From FEN-1297 sp963834015 (GTDB lineage: Bacteria > Bacteroidota > Ignavibacteria > Ignavibacteriales > Ignavibacteriaceae), in NCBI GenBank assembly GCA_963834015.1, contig CAWIAG010000004.1:496001-560000 (forward strand): a stretch of 64,000 bases of DNA, written 5' to 3'. The position numbers and the translations under genes are program-made. Positions 8,748-16,520 of the stretch are shown here, in pieces. The first letter of the stretch is position 1, and each line of letters starts with the position of its first letter. The notes beneath the pieces are model-generated. The model was not told where the DNA came from and made no database searches. It saw only the letters and a program-made list of their open reading frames with translations.

Positions 8748-9779
8748 TTATATCCAATTCAAGACAATTTTGCCGGAGTTGCCGGATTTCATAAGTTCAA
8801 ACCCGTCTTTGAATTTTTCAAAAGGAAAATGATTTGTAATAACCGGCGAAAGGTCAAGCCCGGTTTGAAGCATAACGGTCATTTTATACCAGGTTTCAAA
8901 CATTTCTCTTCCATAAATTCCTTTTAATGTCAGTCCGTTAAAGATTACGGTTTCCCAGTTGATAGCAGCATCGGGCAAAAGACCCAGCAGTGCAATTTTA
9001 CCTCCATGGCACATTACGGAAAGCATGCTTTTAAAAGCTTCAGCGCTGCCTGACATTTCAAGTCCGACATCAAACCCTTCTTTCATGCCGAGTTCCGTCA
9101 TTACATCTTTAATATTTTCAGTCGCAACATTTACGGTTCTTGTAACTCCCATCTTCTCTGCCAGTTTAAGGCGGTTCGGATTTATATCGGTAATTATAAC
9201 ATAACGCGCCCCGGCATGTTTAACAATTGCTGCCGCCATTATTCCTATGGGGCCTGCGCCTGTTATTAAAACGTCTTCACCAAGTACGTTAAATGATAGT
9301 GCAGTATGGGCTGCATTTCCGAAAGGATCAAAAATAGAAAAAATATCCTCCTGGATTGAGGGATCGCAATGCCAAACATTTGATACCGGTATGCTTAAGT
9401 ACTCTGCAAAACAACCGGGGCGGTTAACTCCTACTCCCATTGTATTCGGGCAAAGATGCCTCCTGCCCGCGCGGCAGTTTCTGCAATGGCCGCATACTAT
9501 ATGCCCTTCGCCGCTTACAAGTTCTCCTATTTTCACATCATGCACATTACTTCCGATTGCTTCTACCGTACCTACGTATTCGTGGCCTACAACCATTGGA
9601 ACAGGTATGGTCTTTTTTGCCCAGTCGTCCCAGTTGTATATATGAATATCCGTGCCGCAGATGGATGTCTTATGAATTTTGATTAAGACATCGTTTATAC
9701 CAAAATCAGGTATGGGAACTTCATCAAGCCATAAGCCGGGTTCGGCGTATTTCTTTACAAGAGCCTTCATCGTTTTCAT
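8748..9779 (-). CDS. tdh: L-threonine 3-dehydrogenase
   Basis: A 343-residue zinc-dependent medium-chain dehydrogenase that oxidises L-threonine with NAD+ to 2-amino-3-oxobutyrate. The catalytic zinc region is SICGTDIHIYNWDDWA followed by GHEYVGTVEAIG. The structural-zinc cysteines lie in GHCRNCRAGRRHLCPNT. The NAD-binding loop is GAGPIGIMAAAIVKHAG (about residues 172-188). Family length is typical (about 341). A GGATT/AAGG element six to ten bases upstream supports the ATG at 9779. With kbl downstream it makes the two-step threonine-to-glycine pathway. Confidence 0.94.
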   Translation of the reverse strand: MKTMKALVKKYAEPGLWLDEVPIPDFGINDVLIKIHKTSICGTDIHIYNWDDWAKKTIPVPMVVGHEYVGTVEAIGSNVHDVKIGELVSGEGHIVCGHCRNCRAGRRHLCPNTMGVGVNRPGCFAEYLSIPVSNVWHCDPSIQEDIFSIFDPFGNAAHTALSFNVLGEDVLITGAGPIGIMAAAIVKHAGARYVIITDINPNRLKLAEKMGVTRTVNVATENIKDVMTELGMKEGFDVGLEMSGSAEAFKSMLSVMCHGGKIALLGLLPDAAINWETVIFNGLTLKGIYGREMFETWYKMTVMLQTGLDLSPVITNHFPFEKFKDGFELMKSGNSGKIVLNWI

Positions 9780-10016
9780 TTCAATCCTTAAAATTTTTAT
9801 AGAGTGTTTTTGAAATAAAAATAAAATTTTTATTTATAAAAGTTTATTAAGTTAAAATTATATATATAGCAAACAAACGACAAATTGTCCATGTAATTAA
9901 AATCATTTGAGAAATTAATAGGGAGGATATTCAAATTCACATGATGTGATACTTTGTTAAAACAGGCTTCATTCTTCTGCAATTATTATTAACTGAAGAA
10001 TGGCTGAATAAAAAAT

Positions 10017-10430
10017 TTATATTATAGAGAAAAGAGCAAACTCGGTTGCCGGGATTAAGCTCATGTTATCTTTAAGTTTTTTAACATGATTCAGGAACCA
10101 ATCATCATCCAATTCATTTTCGGAGGCAGTCAGCTTAAGCCACTCAATCTCTTTATCGGATAGTTTGTTGTCTTTAAGCGCTAATTTAATTCCATCGGTG
10201 ATAAAAGATTCGGCAATCTTTTTTTCAGAAAACCGGATGGGATATTCAGGAATATACCTGTTTGCCAGAAGGCTGCGAATTGTACTTTCGTAAAAATCTG
10301 TAGCAAACCCAAGCTTTGAAGCGATGTTTTTAAGAAATTTCTTTTCAAAATCAGTCAGGCGTTCATCTTTTTTAGCAACTATCAAAAGTCCCTTTAAATA
10401 ACTACTCTTATCAAGTTGAGTTAATTCCAT
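10017..10430 (-). CDS. TerB-like domain protein
   Basis: The favoured start is the ATG at 10430 (MELTQLDKSSYLKG), giving 137 residues, because GAGGAAAG sits eight bases before it; an upstream in-frame start at 10466 would add twelve residues without such a site. The pattern LLIVAKKDERLTDFEKKFLKNIA followed later by IKLALKDNKLSDKEIEWL resembles two TerB-type helical repeats with acidic DxxLxxxE motifs, as in tellurite-resistance TerB and DnaJ-associated domains that may bind divalent metal. It is soluble and lacks a signal peptide. Function unknown; it is a single gene separated by repeat-filled spacers. Confidence 0.6.
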   Translation of the reverse strand: MELTQLDKSSYLKGLLIVAKKDERLTDFEKKFLKNIASKLGFATDFYESTIRSLLANRYIPEYPIRFSEKKIAESFITDGIKLALKDNKLSDKEIEWLKLTASENELDDDWFLNHVKKLKDNMSLIPATEFALFSII

Positions 10431-10775
10431 TATAAGATCTTTCCTCTTTATAGTAAGCAAAACCATGATTTTCCGATAAATTCATTATCGAACATTACTG
10501 TCTAAATTTTATACAAAATCAAAAATATTTTATATCAATCATTATAAATAGTCTTAAATTGAAACATACAGGACAAATGTCGACATGTTTTAATAAAAGC
10601 GTGTATTTTAATGCGTGCAAAATTATTTCTGATATGGAATAGATGAAAGGAATAAATTTCCCCTTTGACATAAGATACAGGTTTAAAGAAGAATGGGGTT
10701 GAAATAATCGGGTTTATTATATGTGATTAATGCGGGATGATATTGCTACAGGCGTTTCGCAGCTTACAGGGCTTA

Positions 10776-10824
10776 GGGTCATTTGATAGTCATTGGGTCA
10801 TTCGATGGTCATTAGGTCATACGG
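10776..10824. repeat. 19-bp tandem repeat, about 2.5 copies
   Basis: GGGTCATTTGATAGTCATT (10776-10794) is followed by GGGTCATTCGATGGTCATT (10795-10813) and a partial AGGTCATACGG. Copies differ at two positions. Each unit contains two GTCATT half-units. Confidence 0.75.
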
Positions 10825-10933
10825 CGGGGATTCAGGAGGGTTGTTGGGGGATCGCTCATTGCTATAAACATTTCGTCCCGCCGGGACTTGGATATCGTTA
10901 ATTCAGGATGGTGAAATAATATTGCATAACCTA

Positions 10934-10966
10934 AACCTCCGAGGATGAGGCCAAGCCTCGGAGGTT
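10934..10966. repeat. 11-bp inverted repeat hairpin
   Basis: AACCTCCGAGG (10934-10944) pairs perfectly with CCTCGGAGGTT (10956-10966) across an 11-base loop. It lies just downstream of the stop of the minus-strand kinase-like gene only if read on minus from 11041, so it could act as that gene's transcript end, but no T-run follows. The 60 bases before it are a diverged copy of 12805-12870. Confidence 0.6.
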
Positions 10967-11040
10967 GTAATGTTACAATGCTATAAATTATATACATGTT
11001 TTCTTTTATCGGAGCCTTCTAACATACCGGCAGTTTACTG

Positions 11041-11790
11041 CTATGCAAGTTCGTAAGTTGCTTCTTCTTTTAATGAAAACATCTCCGGGAACTTTTCAAG
11101 CACTGCCAAGCCAATCATCCTCGCTGCTTTTTTATACGGGACTTGCGCTGTATTTATTACCATGTGATAAAGAAGGGGATCATCTATGTTCTTATTAAAA
11201 TAGCTTTTTACATAATTCTTCCGGGCAAGGTCTTCCTTTTTTATATACTCGATTGCATCTTTCCGGTTCAAACTGTATATAACTTCAATATGCTGAACTC
11301 TTTTTTCCAAAGGAGCCACAAGCCTGACGTGGAATGTGTTTTTTAACCGTTCTGTAACTATGTTTGCAGCCCTGCCGGCTATGATAACATTTCCCTTTTG
11401 CGCCAACTGAAGAATTGTATGGGAAGTTGTGTGTATTAATACTCCTACATGCGGGTGTATTCCCAAAAGCTCGTTCACCATTGATTTTAATTCTGAAAGC
11501 TTATCTTCAACAAAGTATTGACTAAGCTTATCAGGTAAATGATGATCTTCGAGAATTCGTTCTATCAGGTTCTTATCGAACGCCGTCCACGGGATGGGAT
11601 TACGTTCGCTGAAAACCTGGAAAAATTCTATAAGAGCTTCACATACCTTATCGGCCCCGGCGCCTGTTTCTCTTGAGATGGTGATACAAGGGCCCTGCTT
11701 CGGATGAGTAAGAGAATGGTATTGATCTGAATCTCTTGAATGAGACTCGATATAAAGTTTTGCTTTTTCGAGCGCTCCTTTTACTATCAT
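11041..11790 (-). CDS. Cytidylate kinase-like family protein (copy A)
   Basis: A 249-residue protein of the cytidylate-kinase-like family. Its nucleotide-binding region GPCITISRETGAGADKV (about residues 33-49) is a P-loop-like variant with Arg-Glu-Thr before the glycine-rich turn. IIAGRAANIVTERL and FHVRLVAPLEKRVQHIE correspond to the central strands and LID region of NMP kinases. The substrate is unproven. Next upstream on the same strand (120 bases away) is a clear paralogue, copy B. An AGAGG element seven to eleven bases before the ATG at 11790 supports this start. Confidence 0.75.
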   Translation of the reverse strand: MIVKGALEKAKLYIESHSRDSDQYHSLTHPKQGPCITISRETGAGADKVCEALIEFFQVFSERNPIPWTAFDKNLIERILEDHHLPDKLSQYFVEDKLSELKSMVNELLGIHPHVGVLIHTTSHTILQLAQKGNVIIAGRAANIVTERLKNTFHVRLVAPLEKRVQHIEVIYSLNRKDAIEYIKKEDLARKNYVKSYFNKNIDDPLLYHMVINTAQVPYKKAARMIGLAVLEKFPEMFSLKEEATYELA

Positions 11791-11910
11791 ATTGATCGCC
11801 TCTTTGTTTGTTAACGACCGTTAATTAAGTAAACAGGATAATTTGGAATTGTTTGCTTGGTATAATGTACTTAAAAATTTATTAAGACAAAAGAGAAATT
11901 ATTAACAACT

Positions 11911-12633
11911 TTACGGAAAAAAATCCGGGAATTTTTTTAACACGGCATTTACAATAATCTCCGCAGCAACCTGGTCGGTATGCTGAGAAGTGTTGATAAC
12001 CAGGTTATATAAAAGCGGATCACTTACATCTTTATGAAAATAAGTCGAGACAAAATCCTTCCTGTCTATATCTTCGTGTTTTATAAAATCAATTGCTTTA
12101 ATCCTGTCAAAGTTATATAATTCCTGTACGTGAGCTATCCTGTATTCAAGCGGAGCTACCATCCTTACATGAAATGAATTTCTTAATTTTGAAGTAATGA
12201 TATTTGCGCCGCGGTCTAAAATAATTACATTTCCTATCTCTGCAAGCTGAAGTATTGTTTGTGTAGTTTTGTGAATCAAATTAAATATCGGAGGTTGTCC
12301 GCCAAGAAGTTCTATCATTAAAGATTTTACCGCCGAATATTTTTCTTCTTCCATTATTTTGCCCAGGCTTTGCGGAAGATGATGATCCTGTATAACTTTT
12401 TCGATTAAGTTTTTATCAAATATTGTCCATGGAACCGGGTTGTTTATATTATATTCACTAAAAAGCCGGACAATTATTTCACTTATTACATCGGCTCTTG
12501 CGCCCGTCTCTCTTGAAATTGTAATACAGGGGCCGGCGGATATTTCATCTTCTTTGTTATCTGAAGAAACTGATAAATTCGGATGGGATTCAACATATCT
12601 CCTGGCTTTTTCCAGCGGACTATTTATTAACAT
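11911..12633 (-). CDS. Cytidylate kinase-like family protein (copy B)
   Basis: A 240-residue paralogue of copy A, alignable end to end: GPCITISRETGARADVISE, PWTIFDKNLIEKVIQDHHLP, IILDRGANIITSKL and FHVRMVAPLEYRIAHVQ all have counterparts. It differs from copy A in the glycine loop (GARAD against GAGAD) and the central strand motif (IILDRGAN against IIAGRAAN), so the two may have diverged in substrate or activity. An AAGGA element precedes the ATG at 12633. The two genes probably arose by tandem duplication and are likely co-transcribed. Confidence 0.73.
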   Translation of the reverse strand: MLINSPLEKARRYVESHPNLSVSSDNKEDEISAGPCITISRETGARADVISEIIVRLFSEYNINNPVPWTIFDKNLIEKVIQDHHLPQSLGKIMEEEKYSAVKSLMIELLGGQPPIFNLIHKTTQTILQLAEIGNVIILDRGANIITSKLRNSFHVRMVAPLEYRIAHVQELYNFDRIKAIDFIKHEDIDRKDFVSTYFHKDVSDPLLYNLVINTSQHTDQVAAEIIVNAVLKKFPDFFP

Positions 12634-13274
12634 TGTTTTTAATCCTTGTCTATTAAATTTATAATCTTAGATGTATTCGTGTTACATCAGGTTTCGTCAT
12701 AGCTACAAGCATGCCGCAGCGATGCTGCTATGCACCATGCCGCTTCTACGAAGCTCCGGAAGCATATTGCATCTGCGAAGCTACAAGCATTTCATCCTGA
12801 TGAATCGGGGCTTGGAGATCGTTAATTCAGGATGTTGAAATAATAATGCATCGTCTAAACCCAGATTGAGGCCAAAAATTATTAATTAACCATTAATTTA
12901 TTACAAACATATAATACAGGAGATGAGGTTCAATAAACAAATCGGGTATGTGTATTTCTTGTGATTAGGAACATTAAAATTTTTTGAGTTAAATTGAAAA
13001 AAATGATGTAAAGCTTTATCAGAAAATATCGTAATTTTAACAAAAGAATTTTAGAATTAAGCGGCATCTAACTTATTAACTGAAGTTAAGTAAATGATAT
13101 TTAATGGATTAAAGTCCTGAAATTGGTTTGGTTCTCTCGATCCCTGCCGATCGGATCGGGACAGGCTCTGTTAAAACCCGGGGCTACTAAATAAAATCTT
13201 TAATATCTACGTAACTTCAGTTATTAAGAAAGGTGCTATTATTAAATTGTAGTTTATTTATAAGGAATAAAATA
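12634..13274. other. 641-base intergenic region with dispersed repeats before fumarase
   Basis: 12695-12800 contains hairpin modules (GCAGC-GAT-GCTGC, GCTTC-TAC-GAAGC, TTCATC-CT-GATGAA) with CTACAAGCAT linkers. 12805-12870 is a diverged copy of 10885-10950. 13120-13225 carries the CCCGGGGCTACTAAATA and ACGTAACTTCAG motifs that recur at 16095-16170. No gene seen. Confidence 0.6.
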
Positions 13275-14666
13275 ATGAATTACAGAATTGAGACCGATAG
13301 TATGGGCGAAATAAAAGTTCCTTCCGACAAGTATTACGGAGCACAAACAGCCAGGTCATTAATAAATTTTAAAATCGGCGGTGAAAAATTCCCGCGTGAA
13401 ATTATCAGGGCGCTTGGTATCCTGAAAAAAGCTGCGGCGCTGACAAATAACGGTTTGGGTATATTACCTGTTGAGAAGACTAATTTAATTGTCAGAGCTT
13501 CAAATGAAGTTATAGATGGAACGCTTGACGAACATTTTCCCCTGGTGGTCTGGCAGACGGGCAGCGGCACACAAACCAATATGAACGCAAATGAAGTTAT
13601 CTCAAACCGCGCGATTGAACTTGCAGGCGGTGAGATGGGAAGTAAAAAACCAATTCACCCGAATGATGACGTTAACAAAGCTCAATCTTCAAATGATACT
13701 TTCCCGACTGCAATGCACATTGCAACCGTAGAGGAAATTCATGGAAGACTTATTCCAATGATAACGAAACTCCGTGATGCTCTCGCAGAAAAATCCGAAG
13801 AATTTAAAGATATTATAAAAATCGGCAGAACACATTTGATGGATGCTACTCCTCTTACTCTTGGCCAGGAGTTTTCAGGTTATACGCAGCAGTTAACTAA
13901 TGGACTTGAGAGAATACAAGGATGCCTGCCAAGATTATATGAACTTGCTTTAGGCGGTACTGCTGTCGGAACCGGGCTTAATACTCATCCTGAGTTTGCT
14001 GTTAAAGCTGCAGAAAAAATCGCTGAGCTTACCGGAAAACCATTTATTTCCGCCAGGAATAAATTTGAAGCTCTTGCTGCCCATGACGCATTAGTGGAAA
14101 CCAGCGGAGTATTGAAAACTCTTGCGGCTTCACTAATGAAAATTGCAAATGATATCAGGTGGCTTGGTTCCGGCCCGCGCAGCGGTATAGGAGAATTGCT
14201 TCTGCCCGAAAACGAACCGGGAAGTTCGATTATGCCGGGTAAGGTTAATCCTACTCAATGCGAAGCCATGACGATGGTATGTACCCAGGTTTTCGGAAAT
14301 GATACAACGGTTAATTTTGCAGGCGCAAGCGGAAATTTTGAATTAAATGTTTTTAAGCCTGTTATAATATTTAATGTACTTCAGTCGATAAGGCTTATAT
14401 CAGACGCTTGTGAAAGTTTTACTGATCATTGTGCAGCAGGTATCGAGGCGAATAAAATAAATATTAAAAAGCATCTTGAAAATTCTTTGATGCTGGTGAC
14501 GGCATTAAATCCTATTATAGGTTATGATAATGCCGCAAAAGTTGCTAAGAAAGCCCATAAAGAAAATAAAACTTTAAGAGAAGCCGCAATTGAATTGAAC
14601 CTGCTTACTGCTGAAAAATTCGATGAGGTTGTCCGCCCCGAAAAAATGACAGGGCCGAAAATTTAG
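13275..14666 (+). CDS. fumC: Fumarate hydratase, class II
   Basis: A 463-residue class II fumarase catalysing reversible hydration of fumarate to malate in the TCA cycle or its reductive branch. Diagnostic segments are GSGTQTNMNANEVISNRA (about residues 98-115), KAQSSNDTFPTAMH, GRTHLMDATPLTLGQE with the catalytic His, and the superfamily signature GSSIMPGKVNPTQCEAM. The ATG at 13275, after AAGGAATAAA, is preferred to an upstream GTG because it starts the family-typical NYRIETDSMGEIKVPSDKYYGAQT. A hairpin follows the stop. A distant superfamily paralogue, the aspartase-like gene at 21303, lies in the hydrogenase maturation locus. Confidence 0.95.
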   Translation: MNYRIETDSMGEIKVPSDKYYGAQTARSLINFKIGGEKFPREIIRALGILKKAAALTNNGLGILPVEKTNLIVRASNEVIDGTLDEHFPLVVWQTGSGTQTNMNANEVISNRAIELAGGEMGSKKPIHPNDDVNKAQSSNDTFPTAMHIATVEEIHGRLIPMITKLRDALAEKSEEFKDIIKIGRTHLMDATPLTLGQEFSGYTQQLTNGLERIQGCLPRLYELALGGTAVGTGLNTHPEFAVKAAEKIAELTGKPFISARNKFEALAAHDALVETSGVLKTLAASLMKIANDIRWLGSGPRSGIGELLLPENEPGSSIMPGKVNPTQCEAMTMVCTQVFGNDTTVNFAGASGNFELNVFKPVIIFNVLQSIRLISDACESFTDHCAAGIEANKINIKKHLENSLMLVTALNPIIGYDNAAKVAKKAHKENKTLREAAIELNLLTAEKFDEVVRPEKMTGPKI

Positions 14667-14673
14667 TACGGTT

Positions 14674-14704
14674 TGTGAGGCTCATTTCCATAGTGAGCCT
14701 CACA
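14674..14704 (+). terminator. Probable transcription terminator of fumC
   Basis: TGTGAGGCTCA (14674-14684) pairs with TGAGCCTCACA (14694-14704) directly after the fumC stop. The following run is A-rich rather than T-rich on this strand, so it would also work towards minus. The same GTGAGGCTC/GAGCCTCAC arms recur in the terminator at 38875. Confidence 0.6.
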
Positions 14705-14755
14705 TAAAAAAATCTCATGTTAAAGATGTAATTATAAAAGGGTAAAACAAAAATA

Positions 14756-15433
14756 TTGATAAATCTAAACGGTTTGGCCTCGCTTCTTTTTGCCAGCATG
14801 GAACTTATTTTGCTGATAAATCTGCTCATTTTTTCCGAAAAAAATAAAATAAATATTATGGTATTTGTTCTCGTTGGTATTTTAACCGTATACCAGGGCC
14901 TGGAATTTTTAATGTGCAACTTAAATCTTAAATATTCCTTTCTTGCATATCTTGCATTTTCAGATATATCTTTTCTGCCCCCGCTCAATTTATTCTTTAT
15001 ACTAAAATATTTTAACAGGAACCATAAATTGAATAAAGCGCTGTTTATACCTGCCGCAGCTTTTGCAGTTTATTATTATATGGTATTGGATAAATTTGCA
15101 GTTGTATCCTGTTCGGTTCTTTACGCTTCCTATAGTTATCCGTTAGGAACTTTTTACGGTTTCTTTTATTATACGCCTGTTATCTATGCAATAATTTTCT
15201 TAACAAACCGAATAAAAAAGACGAAGGATGAACTTAAGAAGAAACTTGCAAAAGTTTTACTGGGAGGATTATTATTCGTGTCGCTTCCGGTTATTGCTGC
15301 TTTTATTCTCCTGGCAGTTCACAATGAAAGTCTGTTGGCGATTATTGAAAGCGTAATGTGCAAGTTTGCGTTTGTTTATGCCGTGTGCCTCGGTTATTTT
15401 ACTTTATTAAACAAAAAAGCTGTGTATGAATGA
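14756..15433 (+). CDS. Seven-helix membrane protein, unknown
   Basis: A 225-residue protein starting at TTG (INLNGLASLLFASMELILL) with about seven hydrophobic segments alternating with short loops. The arrangement resembles the N-terminal 7TM sensor modules of some bacterial histidine kinases, but no kinase or cyclase domain follows. A basic cytoplasmic stretch (NRIKKTKDELKKKLAK) lies between helices five and six. The stop overlaps the start of the next small gene by eight bases, so the two are probably translated together. No family assigned; the exact start is uncertain. Confidence 0.55.
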   Translation: MINLNGLASLLFASMELILLINLLIFSEKNKINIMVFVLVGILTVYQGLEFLMCNLNLKYSFLAYLAFSDISFLPPLNLFFILKYFNRNHKLNKALFIPAAAFAVYYYMVLDKFAVVSCSVLYASYSYPLGTFYGFFYYTPVIYAIIFLTNRIKKTKDELKKKLAKVLLGGLLFVSLPVIAAFILLAVHNESLLAIIESVMCKFAFVYAVCLGYFTLLNKKAVYE

Positions 15434-15758
15434 AATTATTTTAAATATTTATCTTGTTATTGCTAATGATTTGGTCGTTGAGTTTCGTGTAATAGCTTAT
15501 GAAATGGAAGGCGGCGACGATAATAAAATAAATTTTTTAAAGAGCAGAGCTAAAGATGATTTTAATAAAGCGTATCATTTCGATGCGCCCGTTAATTCAA
15601 AAGGAAAGTTTATGCCTTATAAGAAGTTTTCAAAACTGGAAAAACGGGGAAGGCAGTTTGAACTTTTCGAGGAAATATTTTCAAGTTTTAAAGTACCGCA
15701 GAATCCTCTTATTTGTGTCACACCTGTAATGGACGGCAAAATTTTGAGCAGCGAATAA
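15426..15758 (+). CDS. Unknown 110-residue protein coupled to the membrane protein
   Basis: A soluble-looking protein (MNEIILNIYLVIANDLVVEF at the N-terminus, then basic and aromatic residues such as KFMPYKKFSKLEKRGRQF). It starts eight bases inside the 3' end of the seven-helix protein in a different frame, the usual sign of an operon partner. No domain recognised. The region after its stop is a repeat-filled spacer. Confidence 0.5.
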   Translation: MNEIILNIYLVIANDLVVEFRVIAYEMEGGDDNKINFLKSRAKDDFNKAYHFDAPVNSKGKFMPYKKFSKLEKRGRQFELFEEIFSSFKVPQNPLICVTPVMDGKILSSE

Positions 15759-16520
15759 TTTAAAATAGCCCCGGCACCTGCGTGCCGGGTCTGTTGTGCA
15801 TTTAATAAATGTAAAAAAATGACCCGGAATTGTTGGGGGTATCTCAGAAGCACTCACCCCTGGCCCCTCTCTTTTGAGAGAGGGGAAAAAGGGTTTGGGT
15901 GATTTCTTTATTCCCTGGGTTTACACCCAGGGCTACAAGTATTTCATCCCTCCGGGATTTTTTGAATCCCAGATTGTTAATCCGGGATACGTATCAGTAC
16001 CTACGCCCTTCTCTTTCTAAGAGAGAGGAATGGTTTGCGGGATTTGCGTAACCCTCCCAATAAGGAATCGGGACTGGCTCTGTTTACACCCGGGGCTACA
16101 AGTATTTCATCCCTCCGGGATGTAGAAGAGAGGCGGGGCTACTTTAAATATCATTTACGTAACTTCAGTTGAATAAATAAAAAATGAACAAACAATATTT
16201 GTAATTTTAGGCTTATTTAAGAATTTTATTGCAATTCTGCTGCCAAAAGATAAAATAAAAGTAAAAAAATAAATTATATGTATTTTTTAAAATAATTTAT
16301 GATTGCTAAACGCAATTTCTGCAAATAATTAAAATTTTGCGTGCGGGTTTTATAAGAAAAGTCTATAAGTGCAACAAAATAAAGGAGCAAATATTTATAA
16401 GATTCAGGATATAAACAGTTTCTATTTACTAACGATTATATAATTAGTATATAAAATTAAATACACATAAATATTTTCTGTTTTTTTATATTTATTTTTT
16501 TAATTAATTAAGGTGCTGCA
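15759..16520. other. 762-base intergenic region with dispersed inverted repeats
   Basis: It holds a hairpin at 15770-15789 (CCCGGCAC-CTGC-GTGCCGGG); CCCCTCTC/GAGAGGGG around 15868-15890; CCCTGGGTTTACACCCAGGG around 15918-15937; two copies of the CTACAAGTATTTCATCCCTCCGGGAT type (about 15942 and 16097); and the GGGGCTACTTTAAATATC/ACGTAACTTCAG tail near 16137-16172. 16180-16520 is plain AT-rich sequence. No gene seen. Confidence 0.65.

Larger units (their letters stand above)
10431..11040. other. 610-base intergenic region rich in repeats
   Basis: No gene seen; an open frame at 10812-10997 on minus is built from repeats. The region holds a 19-base tandem repeat at 10776-10824, a hairpin module GTCCCG-C-CGGGAC around 10870-10882 with the GCTA-AACATTTC linker type, and a long inverted repeat at 10934-10966. 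Confidence 0.6.

Noticed and set aside
10673..10680. Isolated TTGACA at about 10675 as a promoter
   Set aside because: No matching -10 at proper spacing and no downstream gene on plus.
10812..10997. 61-codon frame on minus
   Set aside because: It is made of tandem and inverted repeats and has no ribosome site.
13233..13274. GTG start adding 14 residues to fumarase
   Set aside because: The ATG at 13275 has a good upstream site and begins the conserved fumarase N-terminus.
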